Source of the DNA: Taklimakanibacter lacteus
GTDB taxonomy: Bacteria; Pseudomonadota; Alphaproteobacteria; Rhizobiales; Aestuariivirgaceae
Reading direction: 5' to 3'
Assembly: GCA_003576695.1 (NCBI GenBank)
Contig: QOZQ01000011.1
Location: forward strand, 62,001-126,000
Length of the DNA: 64,000 nucleotides
The position numbers and the translations under genes were made by a program. Numbering within the stretch: the first letter of the stretch is position 1; every line of letters starts with the position of its first letter. Below are positions 51,381 through 59,319 of this stretch, piece after piece. Under the pieces are notes generated by a model. It saw only the letters and a list, made by a program, of their open reading frames with translations. It was not told the origin of the DNA and made no database searches.

Positions 51381-52333
51381 GCGCCGGTGAAGGCCTCGAA
51401 GGCGGCGAAGAACTGCTCGCGTATGCTGTCGCGCTCGAACAGGATCTCATGGCGCGCTTCCGGGATGACGGCCAGCGACACGCCCGAGGCGGCGTTGCAG
51501 AAACGCCTGGTCGCCTCATTGTCGACGACGCGGTCGCGGCCTCCCACGACGACGAGGATGGGGGCGCGGAAGGTGACCGAGGCGGCATGCGACTGCATGT
51601 GCCGCAGCGAGCGAAGTGCCGCGTTGAGCCAGGAAAAGGTCGGTCCGCCGACTCCGAGATCAGGCTGTTCCGCCAGCGTGTTCGTCGCCTGAAGGAAACG
51701 GCGCCGGTCGCTGGTGAGGTTGTTGCCGGCAAAGTTCGACGGCGCGAGAGGGCGCTTGCTCTGGCCCGGCAGAAACAGGCGGCCAAGCCCGATCTTCGGA
51801 AACAGCGCGCACATGAAGCGCACCAGCGGCATGGGCCAGATGCCGACATCGACGCCGATCAAGGGAGCCGAAAGCACTGCACGCTCGAACCAGGTGCGGC
51901 GCTCGAGCGCCCGCAACAGAACGAGACCACCGGTCGAATGTCCCACGGCATAGAAAGGCGGCGGACAATCCGGCAGCACGATCTGCGTCATGAAGGAGGT
52001 GAAATCGTCGTCATACTCCGAGAAGTGTCTGACGCCGTCGCGATAGCGATCCTCATAGGCGCGCTGCGAGCCGCCCTGGCCGCGGAAGTCGAAGGTGGCG
52101 ACGGCAAAGCCGCGGCGAATGAAATCGCCGATCGTCTCGAACCAGCGCTCGATGAAATCGCCTCGCCCGCAGACGAGAACGACGGTACCGCGCGGCGAGC
52201 CGGGAATGGCGTAGGCGGCACGCAGTTTGCGGCCGTCCCGGGTGGTGACGGTCGCGCCCTTCAGCCCCTCCGGCAAGCCGTTGCCCGGAAGGGGGGTAAG
52301 CGGAGTCAGGAGATGTGCGAGGGCCTGGTCCAC
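51377..52333 (-). CDS. Alpha/beta hydrolase, lysophospholipase (PldB)-like
   Basis: 318 residues from GTG 52333. The nucleophile elbow is AVGHSTGGLVLL, the acid is in VVVGGRDRVVDN and the histidine in IPEARHEILFERD. The large lid segment and the FDFRGQGGSQR motif fit the serine aminopeptidase S33 / monoacylglycerol-lysophospholipase group. An upstream in-frame GTG at 52378 would add 15 residues with no family support. No signal peptide is present. It is convergent with hisN. Confidence 0.82.
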   Translation of the reverse strand: MDQALAHLLTPLTPLPGNGLPEGLKGATVTTRDGRKLRAAYAIPGSPRGTVVLVCGRGDFIERWFETIGDFIRRGFAVATFDFRGQGGSQRAYEDRYRDGVRHFSEYDDDFTSFMTQIVLPDCPPPFYAVGHSTGGLVLLRALERRTWFERAVLSAPLIGVDVGIWPMPLVRFMCALFPKIGLGRLFLPGQSKRPLAPSNFAGNNLTSDRRRFLQATNTLAEQPDLGVGGPTFSWLNAALRSLRHMQSHAASVTFRAPILVVVGGRDRVVDNEATRRFCNAASGVSLAVIPEARHEILFERDSIREQFFAAFEAFTGA

Positions 52334-52424
52334 GTGCTGATGCCCGGTTTCATGAACTCGTTGCCGGCACAAAGACACCGGCAGGAACAGGATCCGACGA
52401 TCCTGCCCCTGTCATGCAGCACTA

Positions 52425-52958
52425 TCAGCGTTTCTTGACTTCGGTCAATTCGCCGGAGGCCGAATTGAGCTTGACGGAGAACGGCTTGCCGTCACGGGTC
52501 GCATTGAAGGCATAGACCTGGCCTTTGCAGGTCACCGATTCGACGCTCTTGAAGCCATAGCCCGAAACGATCTCGCCTGCCTTGGCGCATGTGATCGTGG
52601 TCGGCTTCTTCTTGGCCTGCCGTTTCGTCTTCGACTGGACCGACGGCTTGGGCTGGCCTTGTGGCTTCGCATAGGTCTTGCGCTTGCGCGGCGGGATATA
52701 TTCGGGCTCGTAGTAATCCGGCTCGTAAGCGTAATCGTTGTAGTCTTCGTCATCATCGTAATAGTAGGCCGGACGGTCGCGCCGCATGTAACGATAGTGG
52801 CGCGGTCCCGGAAGGTATTCAGGACCATAGTAATAGTCATAGTCCGGATCATAGGTGTAATAGCGGAACTTCATGCGCGAGCCGGCATCCGCATAGCTTG
52901 CGAAAGCCACCGTCCCACACAGCACCGCCACCGCGATAAGTCCAAGCCTGGTCAGCAT
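52425..52958 (-). CDS. Secreted two-cysteine (C-x19-C) domain protein, paralogue 1, with Tyr/Asp-rich linker
   Basis: 177 residues. A signal peptide ends near ASYADA. Next is a tyrosine/aspartate/proline-rich stretch (YYTYDPDYDYYYGPEYLPG) and a basic linker. The C-terminal ~55-residue domain has C-x19-C between ITC and VTC, then VYAFNATRDGKPFSVKLN and SGELTEV. That domain is shared with the three neighbours at 53015, 53543 and 54055. The strand pattern resembles small PepSY-like folds. The function is unknown; it is periplasmic or surface-exposed. AGGGAA precedes the ATG. Confidence 0.8.
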   Translation of the reverse strand: MLTRLGLIAVAVLCGTVAFASYADAGSRMKFRYYTYDPDYDYYYGPEYLPGPRHYRYMRRDRPAYYYDDDEDYNDYAYEPDYYEPEYIPPRKRKTYAKPQGQPKPSVQSKTKRQAKKKPTTITCAKAGEIVSGYGFKSVESVTCKGQVYAFNATRDGKPFSVKLNSASGELTEVKKR

Positions 52959-53014
52959 GACGTCATTTCCCTGCAAGTCGTGCGGAGCGCGCCAACATCG
53001 CGCGCCTGCCGCTC

Positions 53015-53389
53015 TCAATAATCATCGTCATAGTCATCGTAACCGCCGTCCCAGCCGCCGCGGCGCCGGATATCGGTGATGCGGCCATTTCGCGAGCGGA
53101 CACGAATCTCGAAAATGCTGTTCCGCCGAAAGCCGCGATACGAATACTCGCTACCATTGCATTCAATTGGCCGCACACGGCGGAACCCTGCCGAGCGCAC
53201 GATGTGCGCGCCCTGGCGGCAGCTGATACGCCCGCCGCCGTGATAAGCATAGTGCAGGTCCGGCGAGCTATAACCGCCACCAATGCCGACACCGACGTCG
53301 ATATCGGTATCAGCCTGCGCCGGTCCGATGGCGCCGGTCACCAGCATGCCAAGGGACAAAGTCCCGGCGGCCATCCAGTTCCTCAACAT
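53015..53389 (-). CDS. Secreted C-x19-C domain protein, paralogue 2
   Basis: 124 residues. The signal peptide ends in AQA, and the mature part opens DTDIDVGVGIGGGY. The shared domain is CRQGAHIVRSAGF...IEC with exactly 19 residues between cysteines, then YSYRGFRRN and RSRNGRITDI. The tail is Asp/Tyr-rich (DGGYDDYDDDY). GGAGGAG is upstream of the ATG. It probably has one intramolecular disulfide. No function is known to me. Confidence 0.8.
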   Translation of the reverse strand: MLRNWMAAGTLSLGMLVTGAIGPAQADTDIDVGVGIGGGYSSPDLHYAYHGGGRISCRQGAHIVRSAGFRRVRPIECNGSEYSYRGFRRNSIFEIRVRSRNGRITDIRRRGGWDGGYDDYDDDY

Positions 53390-53542
53390 GACCCCTAACT
53401 CCTCCGCCGCGCTATTTGCGCAGCCCCGGTACGTTGCGAGAGGATCGTGAAGAAAATGCGGCGGACGTCAAGTCTTTCCGGAGCCAATTGTAACAGCGGG
53501 AAACAGGGTTTTGGCCAGTTCCGTCGAGCGTTTCAGGGATAT

Positions 53543-53914
53543 TCAGAGCTGGCGGCGCCTCAGAATGTCCCCGGTGCGCGGGTCGATTTCGATCACGAAT
53601 CGGCCGTCCCTGCCACCCACCCGGAAGCGGTAGGTCGACCCCGAGCAGGCGAGTTCCTCGATATCCCCATAGCCGCGCATCTTGAGGAGGCCGGTGGCTT
53701 CCTTGCAGGTGAGGGTCAGGTTGACGCCCTTGTAGCCGGGCTTGGCATAGACGGGACCGCCATCGCGGGTGCCAAAGGGCACGAAGAAGTCATAGTGGGA
53801 AGGCCAGGTGTAGCCGGAGCCGGTCTCAGGTGGTTCCGCCCGGGCTTCGGCGGCAAGGCCGAGCGGCAGGACGGCCGACAGCAAGGAAAACAGAAAACGC
53901 AACTTGATCGTCAT
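53543..53914 (-). CDS. Secreted C-x19-C domain protein, paralogue 3
   Basis: 123 residues from ATG 53914, preceded by AGGAG; the upstream in-frame start would spoil the signal peptide. The signal peptide ends in AEARA. The middle part (GYTWPSHYDFFVPFGTRDGG) is unlike the paralogues. The C-terminal domain repeats the pattern CKEATGLLKMRGYGDIEELAC (19 residues between cysteines), then YRFRVGGRDGRFVIEIDP. It is secreted; role unknown. Confidence 0.8.
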   Translation of the reverse strand: MTIKLRFLFSLLSAVLPLGLAAEARAEPPETGSGYTWPSHYDFFVPFGTRDGGPVYAKPGYKGVNLTLTCKEATGLLKMRGYGDIEELACSGSTYRFRVGGRDGRFVIEIDPRTGDILRRRQL

Positions 53915-54010
53915 ATTGGCTCCTAATGCCCAAGCCCGCGACAAACATGTCAGAATGCGCCTGAACGCGACCGGAGTGGCAAGTTCATCTGACGTTCAGT
54001 CGAGCAAATG

Positions 54011-54036
54011 AAAAGGGCGCCCAGAAGGCGCCCTTT
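54011..54036. terminator. Rho-independent terminator downstream of paralogue 4
   Basis: AAAGGGCGCC / GGCGCCCTTT, ten-base stem with loop CAGAA. On the minus strand it lies 19 bases after the stop at 54055 and is followed by TTTTCATTT. It can work in both directions. Confidence 0.8.
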
Positions 54037-54054
54037 CCGCATTATGCATTTCTC

Positions 54055-54402
54055 TTAGAGGGGATCGACGTCGACGATATTACCCCAGCGGTTGACCTTG
54101 ATCCTGTACCAGTCGCCCGACTGCTTGCCCTTGAAGCGCATGATCTTGCCGCCGCAATCGGTGGCATAGACTTTGTAGAAGCCGTGGTTCTTCACGATCT
54201 TCTTCGCCTTGTGGCAGCTGATGCCGTTATAGCCGCCGCCATAGACCGGGTAATAGCCGCCGCCATAGCCGCCACCATAGCCGCCGCCAAAACCGAGGCC
54301 GAGACCGACGCCAATATCGATGTTGGTTTTGGCCTGGGCAGGCGCCGTAACAGCAACCGCAGCGGTCAGAGCAGCAGCGGCAACCAGAAGCTTCGTAAAC
54401 AT
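54055..54402 (-). CDS. Secreted C-x19-C domain protein, paralogue 4, glycine-rich
   Basis: 115 residues. The signal peptide ends APAQA. A glycine/tyrosine-rich repeat follows (GFGGGYGGGYGGGYYPVYGG). The shared domain is CHKAKKIVKNHGFYKVYATDC, again 19 residues between cysteines, then IMRFKGKQSGDWYRIKVN. GGAGACACC precedes the ATG. The same KTNIDIGVGLG opening is seen in paralogue 2, so these two are the closest relatives. It ends at the terminator at 54011-54036. Confidence 0.82.
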   Translation of the reverse strand: MFTKLLVAAAALTAAVAVTAPAQAKTNIDIGVGLGLGFGGGYGGGYGGGYYPVYGGGYNGISCHKAKKIVKNHGFYKVYATDCGGKIMRFKGKQSGDWYRIKVNRWGNIVDVDPL

Positions 54403-54585
54403 GGGTGTCTCCTTGACTGTTCAATTCGTTTGGGGATGACCACTCGGCCATCGATGGGCGCAAGATTACGGTTTTGTAACTGAATGGATTTCGAAGCCTT
54501 CATTCATTCCCCATTCATTTGGAGCTGCTGAAGAATCTTTTTAAGATATTGATATTACTGGTGAAAGTTCGATTTTGGGCAGGGC

Positions 54586-54717
54586 CTTGAAAATTGTCCG
54601 GGAAAAATTATTTGAAGACTTGCAGGCGCTGCTGCGGCGGGTCTGCAAACTGAACGGTCCGGTCAATCGCGGCGGACCTCACCCAACTGCACCTTGCTCA
54701 AGGAGGATGTGCATATG
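54586..54717 (+). promoter_or_regulatory. ROSE RNA thermometer and possible heat-shock promoter ahead of hsp20
   Basis: The 3' end (CACCTTGCTCAAGGAGGATG, 54690-54709) pairs TTGCTC/CCTT with the ribosome site AAGGAGG. This is the U(U/C)GCU-against-Shine-Dalgarno arrangement that defines ROSE elements of rhizobial small heat-shock genes. The region from about 54620 on can fold into further hairpins. Upstream, CTTGAA (54586-54591), 16 bases, TTATTT (54608-54613) is a possible heat-shock-sigma promoter. Heat would melt the hairpin and allow translation. Confidence 0.72.
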
Positions 54718-55167
54718 TTTGATCTTTCCCCCCTCTATCGTTCGACTGTCGGCTTCGACCGTTTGGCCCAGCTTCTCGACAGTGCCGGAAGCTTCGAGGT
54801 CCCGGCCTATCCGCCCTACAATATCGAGCGTGTCAGCGATGACGAGTATCGCGTCACCATGGCGGTCGCCGGTTTCGGCCGCGACGACATTTCAATCGAA
54901 GTGAAGCAGAACACGCTCACGATCTCCGGCAAGAAGGCCGACAAGGCCGAAGCGAAAGGCGAGTTCCTGCATCAGGGTATCGCCCAGCGCGCCTTCGAGC
55001 GGCGTTTCCAGCTTGCCGACTATGTGCAGGTCGAAGGTGCCGAGCTCGACAACGGCCTGCTCCATATCGCGCTCAAGCGCGAGATCCCGGAAGCGATGAA
55101 GCCGCGCACGATCGCCATCAAGGGTGCCCATGAGCCCAAGGTGATCGAGAGCAAGAAGGCGGCGTAG
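54715..55167 (+). CDS. Small heat-shock protein, Hsp20/IbpA type
   Basis: 150 residues. The N-terminal arm contains SPLYRSTVGFDRL. The alpha-crystallin domain runs over residues ~33-130 (PYNIERVSDDEYRVTMAVAG, with the GELDNGLL-type end as AELDNGLLHIALKREIPE). The C-terminal tail has the IxI-like anchor (TIAIKG). AGGAGG lies six bases before ATG 54715, so the in-frame TTG at 54694 was rejected. It is an ATP-independent holdase chaperone under the ROSE element. Confidence 0.93.
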   Translation: MFDLSPLYRSTVGFDRLAQLLDSAGSFEVPAYPPYNIERVSDDEYRVTMAVAGFGRDDISIEVKQNTLTISGKKADKAEAKGEFLHQGIAQRAFERRFQLADYVQVEGAELDNGLLHIALKREIPEAMKPRTIAIKGAHEPKVIESKKAA

Positions 55168-55196
55168 CCGACCTGTTTCGATTTGAATGTGAAAAG

Positions 55197-55223
55197 AGGC
55201 GCCTGTGCCCGGCACGGGCGCCT
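55197..55223. terminator. Terminator between hsp20 and the small membrane protein gene
   Basis: AGGCGCC / GGCGCCT outer stem with an inner GTGCC/GGCAC stem, followed by TTTCC on the plus strand; on the minus strand by CTTTTCAC. It lies between two convergent genes and serves both. Confidence 0.75.
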
Positions 55224-55234
55224 TTCCGTTCGGG

Positions 55235-55447
55235 TCAGTGGCGGCCGGTGTGGATTCCGATCAGATTCACCAGATGGATCAAAGCAAGCAGGGCTACGAA
55301 GCCACTGGCGATGAGGACAGGGGTCGTCGGAATGAGCCTTGGGTTGAGGTCGGTGCGCGGGCGCTTCTCGATGATGACCATGCGGGCGACCACCAGCAGG
55401 GCAGCCAGGAAGACAAAGGCGGTCAGGTAGAATTGCGGCGTGAGCAT
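55235..55447 (-). CDS. Small membrane protein of unknown function
   Basis: 70 residues with two hydrophobic helices ([21 protein letters not shown] and [21 protein letters not shown]) separated by a basic, proline-containing loop. The layout looks like a real inner-membrane hairpin protein, and the gene ends right at the bidirectional terminator. I do not recognise a family with certainty, though similar proteins are common in Rhizobiales near rpmJ. Confidence 0.6.
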   Translation of the reverse strand: MLTPQFYLTAFVFLAALLVVARMVIIEKRPRTDLNPRLIPTTPVLIASGFVALLALIHLVNLIGIHTGRH

Positions 55448-55565
55448 CCGTTTCTCCGAGCCATCACCGGGTGGAATTGACAGGCAGGGCCCATATCACT
55501 ATGGTCCCGCCTCCGAAAGAGGCACCTGGGCGGCCGGTCCGGGTGCGATTTGTTTGGTGACCGCT

Positions 55566-55691
55566 ATGAAGATTCGTAACTCGTTGAAATCGCTTCTGAA
55601 ACGTCATCGGGACAACCGTCTCGTGCGGCGCAAGGGACGCATTTACATCATCAACAAGACCAATCCGCGCTTCAAGGCCCGTCAGGGCTGA
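55566..55691 (+). CDS. rpmJ: 50S ribosomal protein L36
   Basis: 41 residues, beginning [18 protein letters not shown] and ending [11 protein letters not shown]. It is the zinc-free (C-minus) type: none of the four cysteines/histidine of the zinc form is present, which is normal in alphaproteobacteria. A strong terminator (55715-55747) follows, so it is a single-gene unit. Confidence 0.95.
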   Translation: MKIRNSLKSLLKRHRDNRLVRRKGRIYIINKTNPRFKARQG

Positions 55692-55714
55692 ACCGGTTAC
55701 GTCTACGGTTTTGT

Positions 55715-55747
55715 GATCACCGCTGCGATCCTGTCGCGGCGGTGATC
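55715..55747 (+). terminator. Rho-independent terminator of rpmJ
   Basis: GATCACCGC / GCGGTGATC, nine-base perfect stem, followed by ATTTTATT on the plus strand. It lies 24 bases after the L36 stop. Confidence 0.85.
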
Positions 55748-55785
55748 ATTTTATTGCCGCAGTAGCTCAGTGTATAATGGCGCCC

Positions 55786-56391
55786 ATGAAGCGCCTTTGC
55801 GGCCTTGTCGCCTGTCTTGCCGTCTTGAGCCTTGTTCCTGCGAGCGAGGCGCAGACGCGTGATCCGAGTGGGGAGGCGATACCGGCGATGGCGCGGCTCA
55901 AGCCCGGCGAAATGCGCGCCGAGCAGCTCGACAAGCTGTTTGCCCGCCTCATCAAGACCGACAACGACACCGAAGCGCGGCGCGCCGAGCAGACGATCTG
56001 GTCGCTGTGGATGACATCGGACAGCCCCACCGCGGATGCGCTGCTGGGGCAGGCGATGAAGGCCTCCGCCGCCAATGAAACCGGAGCCGCGCTCTCCATC
56101 CTCGACAAGGTCATCGAGGTGCACCCCAACTATGCCGAAGCCTGGAACAAGCGGGCGACGGTATATTTTCTGATCGGCCGCTACAACGATTCGCTCGGCG
56201 ACATCGAGAGAGTGCTTGAGCTCGAGCCCCGGCATTTCGGCGCGCTCTCGGGGCTCGGCATGATCAAGCGCCAGCAGGGCGATCTTGCCGGCGCGCGGGC
56301 CGCCTTCAAAGAAGCGCTGAGCTTCAATCCGCATATGGAAGGCGTCAAGCGGGCGCTCGAGGAAATCGAAAGCCGGGAGCGGCCGATCTAG
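55786..56391 (+). CDS. Secreted TPR-repeat protein
   Basis: 201 residues. The signal peptide is MKRLCGLVACLAVLSLVPASEAQ. At least three tetratricopeptide repeats follow in the C-terminal half (AALSILDKVIEVHPNYAEAW, RYNDSLGDIERVLELEPRHF, DLAGARAAFKEALSFNPHME). It is predicted to be periplasmic and to hold a protein partner. ATG 55777 is an alternative start but would put three residues ahead of the signal peptide. Its stop shares bases with the convergent methyltransferase stop. Confidence 0.85.
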   Translation: MKRLCGLVACLAVLSLVPASEAQTRDPSGEAIPAMARLKPGEMRAEQLDKLFARLIKTDNDTEARRAEQTIWSLWMTSDSPTADALLGQAMKASAANETGAALSILDKVIEVHPNYAEAWNKRATVYFLIGRYNDSLGDIERVLELEPRHFGALSGLGMIKRQQGDLAGARAAFKEALSFNPHMEGVKRALEEIESRERPI

Positions 56392-57215
56392 CCCTTGATC
56401 GCGATCATCTCGACCGGCGCAATGATGCCACGCTCGAGGGTCACGGCCACATTGCCCATCCGTTCCTTGGCGGCTTCGCCCATCAGAACGTGAAGGCCGA
56501 GCTTGGGCAGGCCATGCTCGGCGATCTTTCGCCGCATCTCCTGGAAGAGCGCCAAAGCCAGATCGCGCCGGCTCACTTCTCCTTCGAGCCTGAAGCCGGC
56601 TTTCGCCAGCAGCCGTCGATAGTCGGCGGGCGTTCCCACGAAACTCGTGAGCGGCGTCGCGGCCCACGGCATGGGATAGGGAATCTCGCCATTGCCCGTT
56701 CGCATGACGTCATAGACGGCAAAACGCGCATGCGGCCTCAGCACGCGGTGCACTTCGGAAAAGAGCTTCGCCTTGTCCGCGATATTCATGCCGACATGGA
56801 TCATTGTCGCGGCATCGAAGGTGCTCTCCGCGAAGGGCAGAGCGAGCGCGCTCGCCTGCTGGAACGTGGCCAGATCGGACAGGCGGCAGCGCCTGGTCAG
56901 CGCATTGGCGACAGCGACGAATTCCTGCGTGAGATCGATGCCGGTAACGCGGGCGCCATTGGCTTCGGCGAAGTAGCGGGCCGGACCGCCGATGCCGGAG
57001 CCGACATCGAGGACATGCGTGGCGCGCGACAAATGGAGATCCTTGGCGATTTCCATGGTGGCCGCCCGCCAGCCGAGATGGAACTCATCGACGCCGGCGA
57101 GATCGCCCGGGCTGAGATTGTCGATGTCGCTCCCGGCGTCTCTCAGCGCTTCGAGAATGACGCTTTCGAGCGCGCCATGCGTGTAGTGCTTCGCGACCTG
57201 CTGCTCGGTATCCAT
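56388..57215 (-). CDS. Class I SAM-dependent methyltransferase
   Basis: 275 residues. SAM motif I is VLDVGSGIGGPARYFA, with the acidic ribose-binding residue in VTGIDLTQEFV and motif II near FDAATMIHVGMNI. It resembles the UbiE / sterol or tocopherol methyltransferase branch (GGPARYFA is typical). The substrate is unknown. No membrane part is seen. It starts 71 bases after the stop of pyk on the same strand, so they might share a transcript. Confidence 0.87.
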   Translation of the reverse strand: MDTEQQVAKHYTHGALESVILEALRDAGSDIDNLSPGDLAGVDEFHLGWRAATMEIAKDLHLSRATHVLDVGSGIGGPARYFAEANGARVTGIDLTQEFVAVANALTRRCRLSDLATFQQASALALPFAESTFDAATMIHVGMNIADKAKLFSEVHRVLRPHARFAVYDVMRTGNGEIPYPMPWAATPLTSFVGTPADYRRLLAKAGFRLEGEVSRRDLALALFQEMRRKIAEHGLPKLGLHVLMGEAAKERMGNVAVTLERGIIAPVEMIAIKG

Positions 57216-57286
57216 GGGACGCTCCGATCACCGATCCGGCACCCGGCAGCCTACTCTTTAATTCCCCTGCAAGGAAGCGTGCGGCG

Positions 57287-58708
57287 TCAATCGCGGCCGA
57301 GATAGGCGATGCGCAGCATGTTGGTGGCGCCGGGAGTTCCGAGCGGGACGCCGGCGGTAATGATGATGCGCTGGCCGGGATCGGCGAAGCCTTCGGCCTG
57401 CGCGATGTTGCAGGCGCGCGAGACCATGTCGTCGAGATCATGGGCATCGTCGGTAAGCACGCAGTGCAGGCCCCAGACGAGAGCGAGGCGGCGGCTCGTC
57501 TGGGTGATCGGCGACAGAGCGATGATCGGCACGTCGGGGCGCTCGCGCGACACGCGAATGCCGGTCGAGCCCGATGCCGTGTAGCAGACGATGGCCGCGA
57601 GGTTGAGGGTCTCGGCGACCTGGCGGGCGGCGGCCGATATCGCGTCGGCGCTGGTGGGCTCGGGATCGCTGCGCTGGGCCGTGATGATGCCGCGGTAGAA
57701 GGCGTCATTCTCGACCGAGCGTGCGATCGCGTCCATGGTGGCGACCGCCTTGTCGGGCCATTTGCCGGTGGCGCTTTCGGCCGACAGCATGATGGCGTCG
57801 GCACCCTCATAGACGGCGGTGGCGACGTCGGAGACCTCGGCGCGCGTCGGCACCGGCTCGACGATCATCGATTCCAGCATCTGGGTGGCGACCACGACCG
57901 GACGTCCGGCGCGCCGGGCGGCGCGGGTGATCTGCTTCTGGCGGGCGGGAACGGTTTCGAGCGGCAATTCGACGCCGAGGTCGCCGCGCGCCACCATGAT
58001 GCCGTCGGAGATCTCGAGGATCTCCTGGAGCACGTTGAGCGCCGAGGGCTTCTCGATCTTGGCCATGACGCCGGCACGCCCGGCAATGAGCTTGCGCGCC
58101 TCGGCGACGTCGTCGGGCCGCTGCACGAAGGAGAGCGCGATCCAGTCGACGCCGATATTGGCGGCGAAATCGAGATCGGCGCGGTCCTTCTCGGTCAAGG
58201 CCGGGATCGGCAATATCGTGTCGGGCAGATTGAGGCCCTTCTTGTCCGACAGCATGCCGCCGAACACCACGCGGGTGATCAGCCGGTCAGGCTTCACATC
58301 GGTGATCTCGACCCGGATGCGGCCGTCATTGACCAGCAGGTTGTCGCCCTTGCGGACGGCCGAGAAGATCTCCGGGTGGCGGAGATAGACGCGCGTCGCA
58401 TCGCCGGGCTGCGAGTCGGTGTCGAAGGTAAAGGTCTGCCCGGCATCGATTCGCGCCTCGCCGTTCCTGAAGGTGCCGAGCCGCAATTTCGGTCCCTGCA
58501 GGTCGGCCAGGATGCCGATCGGCCGGCTGAGCTTCGCTTCGACCTGACGGATAGCGCCATGCAGCTCTTCAAGCTGCTTGTGCGCGGTATGGCTCATATT
58601 GATGCGGAATACATCCGCCCCGGCGAGGAACAGTTTTTCGATCATCTCCGGGCTGGAGGAGGCAGGCCCGAGGGTGGCGATGACCTTGACGCTGCGATTG
58701 CGTCTCAC
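57287..58708 (-). CDS. pyk: Pyruvate kinase
   Basis: 473 residues. Signature segments are KVIATLGPASSSPEMIEKL, RINMSHTAHKQ, ADLQGPKLRLGTF, the active-site lysine region MAKIEKPSALNVLQEIL and MVARGDLGVELPLE, then ATQMLESMI. It converts phosphoenolpyruvate and ADP to pyruvate and ATP. The start is GTG 58708, overlapping the stop of the DUF1036 gene by GTGA, an arrangement that couples the two genes. Confidence 0.96.
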   Translation of the reverse strand: MRRNRSVKVIATLGPASSSPEMIEKLFLAGADVFRINMSHTAHKQLEELHGAIRQVEAKLSRPIGILADLQGPKLRLGTFRNGEARIDAGQTFTFDTDSQPGDATRVYLRHPEIFSAVRKGDNLLVNDGRIRVEITDVKPDRLITRVVFGGMLSDKKGLNLPDTILPIPALTEKDRADLDFAANIGVDWIALSFVQRPDDVAEARKLIAGRAGVMAKIEKPSALNVLQEILEISDGIMVARGDLGVELPLETVPARQKQITRAARRAGRPVVVATQMLESMIVEPVPTRAEVSDVATAVYEGADAIMLSAESATGKWPDKAVATMDAIARSVENDAFYRGIITAQRSDPEPTSADAISAAARQVAETLNLAAIVCYTASGSTGIRVSRERPDVPIIALSPITQTSRRLALVWGLHCVLTDDAHDLDDMVSRACNIAQAEGFADPGQRIIITAGVPLGTPGATNMLRIAYLGRD

Positions 58709-59184
58709 TGGGATTTAGTGCCGTTGGTGTTCGTCTTTTCGCCGGAGAGCGAAATGGTCCAATCGACTTCCTCTTTGGTATCGACCTCGAAGAAGCCGGT
58801 TTTCTGATAACCACGATCGGTGCAGTTGCCGATGCCGCGGATGGTGAATATCTTGTCCCTGGTGCACATCATCGACTTGCCGCCCCACGAGCCGCCTTTG
58901 TCGTAGTCGACCGCGAAGATGTAGTAGTAGCGGGCGATGAGGGGGCCCTTGAGCAGGGTCTCGCAGCCATTGGCGCCGATATTCCACCAGCCCTCCGACG
59001 CCCAGCCGTCCTTGTCCTTGTAGCCCAAGGCTACGCCGACCCGGCTTTCCGTCTTGTTGCAGAGCTTGAGATCAGCCTTGGCGCCCTCGGCCATGAAGGC
59101 CATAGCCAGAAACGCGGCCGCGATTGTTGCCGACCATTGTGCCATCCGTCCAGTGGCCTCCAGAGATACCATCGAATCGATCAT
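58705..59184 (-). CDS. DUF1036-family secreted protein
   Basis: 159 residues. A signal peptide or N-terminal anchor lies at about residues 15-38 (SATIAAAFLAMAFMAEGAKA). The mature domain LKLCNKTESRVGVALGYKDK is the DUF1036 start, with ASEGWWNIGANGCETLL and four to five cysteines, probably disulfide-bonded. The function is unknown, but the family regularly precedes pyk in Rhizobiales. ATG 59184 is followed by further in-frame ATGs (59169, 59145), so the start is uncertain. Confidence 0.85.
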   Translation of the reverse strand: MIDSMVSLEATGRMAQWSATIAAAFLAMAFMAEGAKADLKLCNKTESRVGVALGYKDKDGWASEGWWNIGANGCETLLKGPLIARYYYIFAVDYDKGGSWGGKSMMCTRDKIFTIRGIGNCTDRGYQKTGFFEVDTKEEVDWTISLSGEKTNTNGTKSQ

Positions 59185-59319
59185 AAGATTCCCTGTCAAT
59201 AAACAGGCGTCAACCGCCGGCAGGGCCGCACGGGCATGCCGCGTTGTGCCACAACCAGTCCTGCCGTCAAGTTTGGCAAGATGATGACTGACCAATTGGG
59301 ACCTCCTATAAGACCCGCA

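Noticed and set aside
55757-55790. GCCGCAGTAGCTCAGTG looks like the 5' end and D-arm of a tRNA
   Set aside because: No anticodon arm, T-arm (GGTTCGA) or matching acceptor strand follows; the stretch is the leader of the TPR gene.
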